This document shows positions 59,205-64,000 of a stretch of DNA of 64,000 nucleotides, one piece after another (position 1 is the stretch's first letter; every line of letters starts with the position of its first letter). The translations under genes were made by a program, and so were the position numbers. The stretch spans positions 4,834,501 through 4,898,500 of the forward strand of contig OX485805.1 in assembly GCA_950295325.1 (NCBI GenBank). The letters are read 5' to 3'. The notes under the pieces are model-generated. The model ran no database searches and was not told the DNA's origin. It worked only from the letters and a program-made list of their open reading frames with translations. Source of the DNA: Polytrichum commune. Its lineage: Eukaryota; Streptophyta; Polytrichopsida; Polytrichales; Polytrichaceae.

Positions 59205-60002
59205 ACTCTCACAATATGCATTGTCCGAGGTTTGCATTGTAGATCACAATATTTACTAGTGGATGGAGCATTATAGTGTGCATTTGTGAAACTTCCAACA
59301 AAGTGAGATCCACTTTATATTCATCCTAATTGAGTGGTTTCGAAATGAAGATTTGATTATTTATTTTACTTTCAAAAATGAGCTTCAACAAAATTGAAAT
59401 TTTCTCTTAAACTTCCATAGTGGGGTGAGGACAAGTGGGGGACGAAAGGGAGCTTGCCACTCGGGATTCCTTCCTAGAAATGAGGATCCCTATTCTTGGA
59501 AATTAGTTTCTTGAGGCTAAAATAGAAAGGGAAACCACTCACAAGGCTTAATAGCGTTAAGGTAGGTGTGCTTGATGCGGTTCCTTAGTTTTAATTGGAC
59601 ACCTATACGTGAGTAGAATGTGGTTTGTTGTGACTCCAATAACAAATACAAAAAAGTCATGTGTTTAAAAGAGACTAGACTATGTACGCAAAACATGACA
59701 ACCGTTCTACATTCAATAGCCAACATGATTTGAGGAACATATATGACCATCGAATGAACACGATAATCTTCATTTTGACAATGAATAAGACATTCTTACG
59801 AGCTCCAGAAATTATGAAGTGGATATGACCTTCATTCAAATCGGCTAACCGTCTCATACTAATCGTGTGTTCCATGCATATCCTAGGAGGAGTGAGATAG
59901 TTCGAAAAATGTAACCATTGTAAGACCCATCTGCCTTATGGCAAGTCTACATTGGAAGAAATCCTCTGACAAACTCCGAAACTAAACCATGCCGCCGGTC
60001 CG

Positions 60003-60581
60003 TTGATTGAACAGGCTTTGCAGGTCAAGGTGCCAAGACAAGTAAAGGCTGGCACACCAGGGTGTGATGTAAAGACATCATTTAAGCAAGCACATTCAAG
60101 CACTCTCATGGCTCTCTGTGAAAGATCTGGCTCGCATCGGTTACCTCCACACTCATCAAATCATCTGCGGCAACTCCATGCCTGCAACTGCCTGTCCACA
60201 AGTTTGTGTGGGCTCAGGAGGAGCAGGAGGAGGAGTACTGTGTGTGTGTGTGTGCGCGCCAGAGGGAGATTGATGTTTGAAACTAATCCTTTCCTGATCC
60301 CAGAAGCAAAGCACTCTAAGCACTTGCACATGAAATGTGCACAAAGAATTCAAGTGTTGGGTTGCTGGTTTTTAGAGGCACACACTAGATATGCCCGGGA
60401 CTGCATAGGGAAGGTTGAAGCTCTAATGTCCGGAGTCCTCGTGCGAAAGAGTTTGTGCCTATTGTTGTTTATGTCATGGAGGCATTTGGCCTCGCCATGC
60501 CTCCGAGTAAAATGGCTTCAGGCTTCAGATTCTCGAACACCCTCCTTTCCTAGCTTTGGGGCTTCGGTGTCAGCAATGTGA
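60003..60581 (+). CDS. Long open frame, unidentified (192 codons)
   Basis: The longest ORF after 23 kb. It starts just before a GAACAG acceptor-like site and reads through a TG microsatellite (60238-60257, coded as VCVCVRAR), which argues against strict coding in this frame. Segments such as SSNHLRQLHACNCLSTSLCG are Cys-rich. It could be part of the gene at 54-57 kb, a 3' untranslated region, or chance. The sequence is somewhat GC-richer than its surroundings. No family was recognised. Confidence 0.2.
   Translation: MIEQALQVKVPRQVKAGTPGCDVKTSFKQAHSSTLMALCERSGSHRLPPHSSNHLRQLHACNCLSTSLCGLRRSRRRSTVCVCVRARGRLMFETNPFLIPEAKHSKHLHMKCAQRIQVLGCWFLEAHTRYARDCIGKVEALMSGVLVRKSLCLLLFMSWRHLASPCLRVKWLQASDSRTPSFPSFGASVSAM
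60238..60257 (+). repeat. (TG)n(CG)n microsatellite
   Basis: About eight TG units then GCGCGC. Confidence 0.95.
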
Positions 60582-60599
60582 CTCGGCCCCTGGTATGGA

Positions 60600-61464
60600 A
60601 GATTGTAAAATTGGGTGCATGATTTGTAGTATGCATCTCCCATGCCCCAAAAAAAAAATTTAGCAAAAAGAAGAAAAATAATAATCAGGGGTCTTCGTCA
60701 TGATAAAAGCAATTGATCAGTTGCCACGTAGTTCAAGAGCAAACTTGTGATTGCATTAATCGTAAAAGGAAAGTCCTCTTTCAAGAAGGCGAATGTGTCC
60801 CTTATTGTTTGTGTGCAAACAATCACCAGTCTTCCATTTCGCAGTCATCTAAGTGTTGTGATTAGGGTAGGTTTTCATGTTTGTCGTTGACCTACTAGAT
60901 TCTAGATGATAGAGGGTCGGATGTGTTCTCATGAAGATAACAAAGCAACCCAACAATGACATTTTGGTTGTCTTTTAGAATGTGAAGGATTATGACCATG
61001 AGCCATTAAACTTCCATGTGCCCACGAAACACATACGATAATAGTGGTTGGTTGGCATATATGCACCCTACCCCACCGAAATTTCATGTACATTTGTCCT
61101 TATTGTCACCAAAGCTTGGTGGGCGAGCAACATACATGAAAACCCATCCTTTCTAAACCACTTGCTAACCACCTTCTATTCTTAAGCATTCAAGTGTCAT
61201 GGTGACTAACCTACTTGAGAGCTATTTTTCCTACTTGCTATGGGAAATTATCCACTTGTCGGTTCAAGTTCGCTTACAAGACGCGTTTCCCCTCTGTGTT
61301 TCACCTGGTTAAATGAACTCGAAAACTGCAGGAAAGGAGTGTGTTGTCTTACTGAGATCCGGGTCAGCATCAGCTACAAATTTACTTAACAGGACAAAAA
61401 CTGACTTTCTATTTTTGGATATTTTGCAAGGCCTGAAAGTCTCCTTCAAGAGAATTGTATCATA
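60600..61464. other. Intergenic or untranslated DNA
   Basis: No coding was recognised. A poly-A run lies near 60645-60658. Confidence 0.5.
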
Positions 61465-61781
61465 CTCCCTCTATTTCACAATAAAACCATGGTTTCTGCA
61501 TAAACTCCGTGCCAGAATAAAACCATGGTTTTGTTATTACCACTACTCATGCCTATCATTCACGGCTAACAACGGCAGTGCAGCTGGGCCTACTAATAAA
61601 TATGGTATATTTATCTAAGAAGCTACAGTAGCCTCGGTAAATACTGTATACTCCGTGCCAGCTTGCTAATTTTCGGCAGCTCCCAATTTTGGTTAAAAAA
61701 CGCATTGTGGTTCAAAGCTGGTCACTGTTCTTAATCCCGCACTGAAATAGAAACCACGGTTTTATTTTGAAACAGAGGGAG
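61465..61781. mobile_element. Stowaway-like MITE (Tc1/mariner), 317 bp
   Basis: The left end CTCCCTCTATTTCACAATAA and the reverse-complemented right end CTCCCTCTGTTTCAAAATAA match the Stowaway consensus start CTCCCTCCGT. The element is flanked by TA on each side (61463-61464 and 61782-61783). Arms extend into AAACC-TGGTTTCT. It has no coding. Stowaway MITEs are mobilised by mariner-like transposases. Confidence 0.9.
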
Positions 61782-61783
61782 TA

Positions 61784-62800
61784 TATACTGATGAGCATGG
61801 CATGCCCATCAGAGTGACAGGAAAATTAGGATGTCAGAACAAATATGAGCATCCCAATTTCATTTCGAATTTCATATTGCTGCAGTATAAACGTCAACAC
61901 GAATGATGAGAAATTATCTACTTTCAGATCTCATATAGTGAATCATAGTTCCTCGGTTCTGGATATAGATCCCCATTATGCAAACACAAACTCTTGTTAC
62001 AGAGCCACCTTCACCTTTAAAATACCCTTTTAACAGCATGCCCAAAAATAGATAGAATGGAATTAATCCACTTAGCGAATTCACATTTCAGCGTATAAGT
62101 AATTACTGCTGTTTTCTCATTTTGCAAAGATCCAAATTCTCGCATTTAAATATGAGCTCTCTATATAAATGTATCTACAATCCAACAATTTATCGGCTCT
62201 GCGTTCATGAATAGACGGGTATTTTATCAGTACTGTCATACTGATGTATTTGAAACCACAACCTCACTCCTCTGATGGTGTAAGTACATCAGTTCTTTCT
62301 CCTGAAGATTACCCCATTGATTGAGCAAGTGAAAAGTAATTACTCGTGCACGTATCTGATGGTGTGCTTTTTGAGTGAGCCCGAATCAAGCTGACTCCTC
62401 TGTTCCAGATTCTGGCGATGATCTGATGAAGTGATGCAAGCTGATCTGCAAGTTTTGGGTGATGCACAAGAACCCAATTTCTGCAAACACATTATCCTCG
62501 CACATTAGTTATGTCCTGTGAATAATAAGGACAGGCAAGACCTGCCCCTTTCAGTGGGCTTTCAGTACTTCAAAAAGCTGTGGTCTCTAATTTAATGTGA
62601 TGTAACTTATACTTACAACCTCAGATGTAACTCAGACCTGCAAAATCTTACAAACTGTAACATCCACCGCCTGACACACAGTGGAGTTGAGTTCCATCAT
62701 GCTGATGTCTTGGTAGGTAGTTGGTACATTTGCTGGAGTAAATGCACATCAAACGCAGAGTGGCAGGTCCAGGTATGACTGGGGGCATCTGACCACTAAC
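61784..62800. other. Intergenic DNA, possible gene-flanking sequence
   Basis: No ORF of interest. Mixed composition resembling untranslated or intronic DNA rather than decayed transposon. No clear exon could be defined. Confidence 0.4.
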
Positions 62801-62992
62801 TTAGTTACAGATGAGCTGTTTGAGTTGGAGAAAATAACTGGCTCAAGTTCAGGACATTAGGCAAATGCCGATTATTTGAGTGGAATCTATAGAATATACC
62901 TTAAATCGATGAAGAAAAACTGAAAGATATAAACACATAACCGGTTGGACTTGGAAACACTTGGATCTCGATCGATTGTGCCCAAAATCTGC
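62801..62992 (+). repeat. Dispersed repeat R2, copy 2
   Basis: Counterpart of 52682-52875; it begins TTAGTTACAGATGAGCTG and ends GATTGTGCCCAAAATCTGCC. Confidence 0.7.
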
Positions 62993-63114
62993 CAAAACGT
63001 TGGTGTTGGGGGAGATTTTGAGCCAATTGGTGAAGATTGAAGTTTGTGTATTAGATATCTCTATGTAATTTAGAGTCTAACGGGAGAGTTAAATAGCTTA
63101 GCTTGGGACTGTGA

Positions 63115-63400
63115 AGAGGATTTGCCTAAAAACCCCCATCGAGCGTGGCTCGGTGGCCAGGTTCGGGAGGGGGTGGTAGGGTTGGGATAAAACATGCCCC
63201 CTATTTTTTTAATTGGGTGGGGCCTTACTTGATCTCATAGGGGGCTTCCTAGAGTAATTTGGGGCCGCAGGACCCAAATTTAGCAAAAAAAAAACCAAAA
63301 AAAGTCCCCAAGGGGCCAAAATGGGGAGGGCCAGAAAAATGAACCCCATCGAACCTGGCCTCCGAGCCACGCTCGATGGGGGTATTTAGACCCACCCCTG
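63115..63400. mobile_element. MITE, hAT-like (~286 bp)
   Basis: Perfect 22-bp inverted arms lie at 63132-63153 (ACCCCCATCGAGCGTGGCTC...) and 63362-63383. The right end, reverse-complemented, is CAGGGGTGGGTCTAAATACC, which fits the CAGGGGTGG start seen in hAT elements. The left end is a mutated version. The interior is G/C-rich. An 8-bp direct repeat CTGTGAAG lies at both edges, but it overlaps the right terminus, so the target duplication is not settled. Confidence 0.65.
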
Positions 63401-64000
63401 TGAAGGTATGTGAAAGAATGTGAAGTAGATTAGATAGTAGTTGGTAAATGGACAAGGACGAAAGGAAAAGGAGAAGACCGTCGGTGTTGAATGAGCACTG
63501 ACACAAATGGAGCCCGTTTGCTTTAAAGATTGATGAATTACAGATGAATCGTGACACTCCAGGGGAGCAAAATTGTCTCATCACTTAGAATCATGAGCTA
63601 GGTAATGCATGTGAGTCCAACCTTCGAGCCACAGTAGCAACAAGGTAGGTATTGGGTGCCTACTACAATTAATGGTAATGTGACACGTATTCATCACTAA
63701 ATGCAAGTTAGTGGTTGGGCCATGGCAGGGTCATCAACTATAGAGCGATAATTTGTCTCTTCATATTCAAGGGTCTAAGAACAATGAAGTAAATAGTTTT
63801 TTATACTTGATGCCATCAACAACAAGTGGAAGAAAGTAGGTAATTAGTGAGGATGTTAATGGCCCAGTATTGGTTTGGTTTCCATTGCATGCTTATAAAT
63901 TTGGAGAGTAGGAGGCTAGCTCTACATTGTTTGGAAGCCTCTTCTAGATTTGCAAGCACTTGCGGCATACTCCATAGCTAGGGTTCAATATCGGTAGTGG

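Noticed and set aside
1-64000. tRNA, rRNA, organelle-derived inserts, bacterial operons or defence systems
   Set aside because: No recognisable tRNA boxes, rRNA segments or organelle genes were seen on reading; a dedicated scan was not possible.

Overview
The window looks like a gene-poor stretch of a large plant nuclear genome (land plant or close streptophyte relative). The evidence is moderate AT content, no dense coding, several families of miniature inverted-repeat transposons (PIF/Harbinger-, Stowaway/mariner- and hAT-like MITEs), a decayed Ty1/copia element, solo LTRs, decayed LINEs with a C-terminal RNase H domain, and a pogo/Tigger-type DDE transposase relic. The species cannot be fixed from the sequence. 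No bacterial, organellar, rRNA, tRNA or CRISPR features were recognised.

Layout. 1-8.2 kb: intergenic DNA with at least five MITEs, including a tight pair at 2.02-2.87 kb and a perfect hairpin. 9.0-12.9 kb: a minus-strand LINE with recognisable reverse transcriptase and RNase H, both mutated at catalytic residues. 13-19.9 kb: diverged repeats, a second LINE fragment on the plus strand (16.5-17.2 kb), and a repetitive stretch with recurring GATAGCC-like motifs. 19.9-23.06 kb: a minus-strand copia relic, split by a 1,497-bp solo LTR with a perfect 5-bp target duplication. 23.2-24.5 kb: a decayed 70-bp minisatellite. 26.3-27.9 kb: a second solo LTR of the same family, also with a perfect 5-bp duplication. 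28-40 kb: mostly unrecognised intergenic DNA, with one possible CACTA terminus and one long unrecognised ORF. 40.5-44.6 kb: a MITE cluster, then two related pogo-type elements (one internally deleted, one keeping the transposase C-terminal half). 45-52.7 kb: more MITEs and simple repeats. 53-60.6 kb: the only stretch with a plausible host gene on the plus strand, namely two short exons with good splice sites plus GC-richer ORFs. 61.4-63.4 kb: a Stowaway-like MITE and a hAT-like MITE.

No intact functional system was identified. The genes do not form a pathway; the window is best read as layers of transposon insertion and decay. Its most informative content is the nested-insertion record, the number of short MITEs whose ends can be placed to the base, the 70-bp array, and the unassigned spliced gene near 54 kb.
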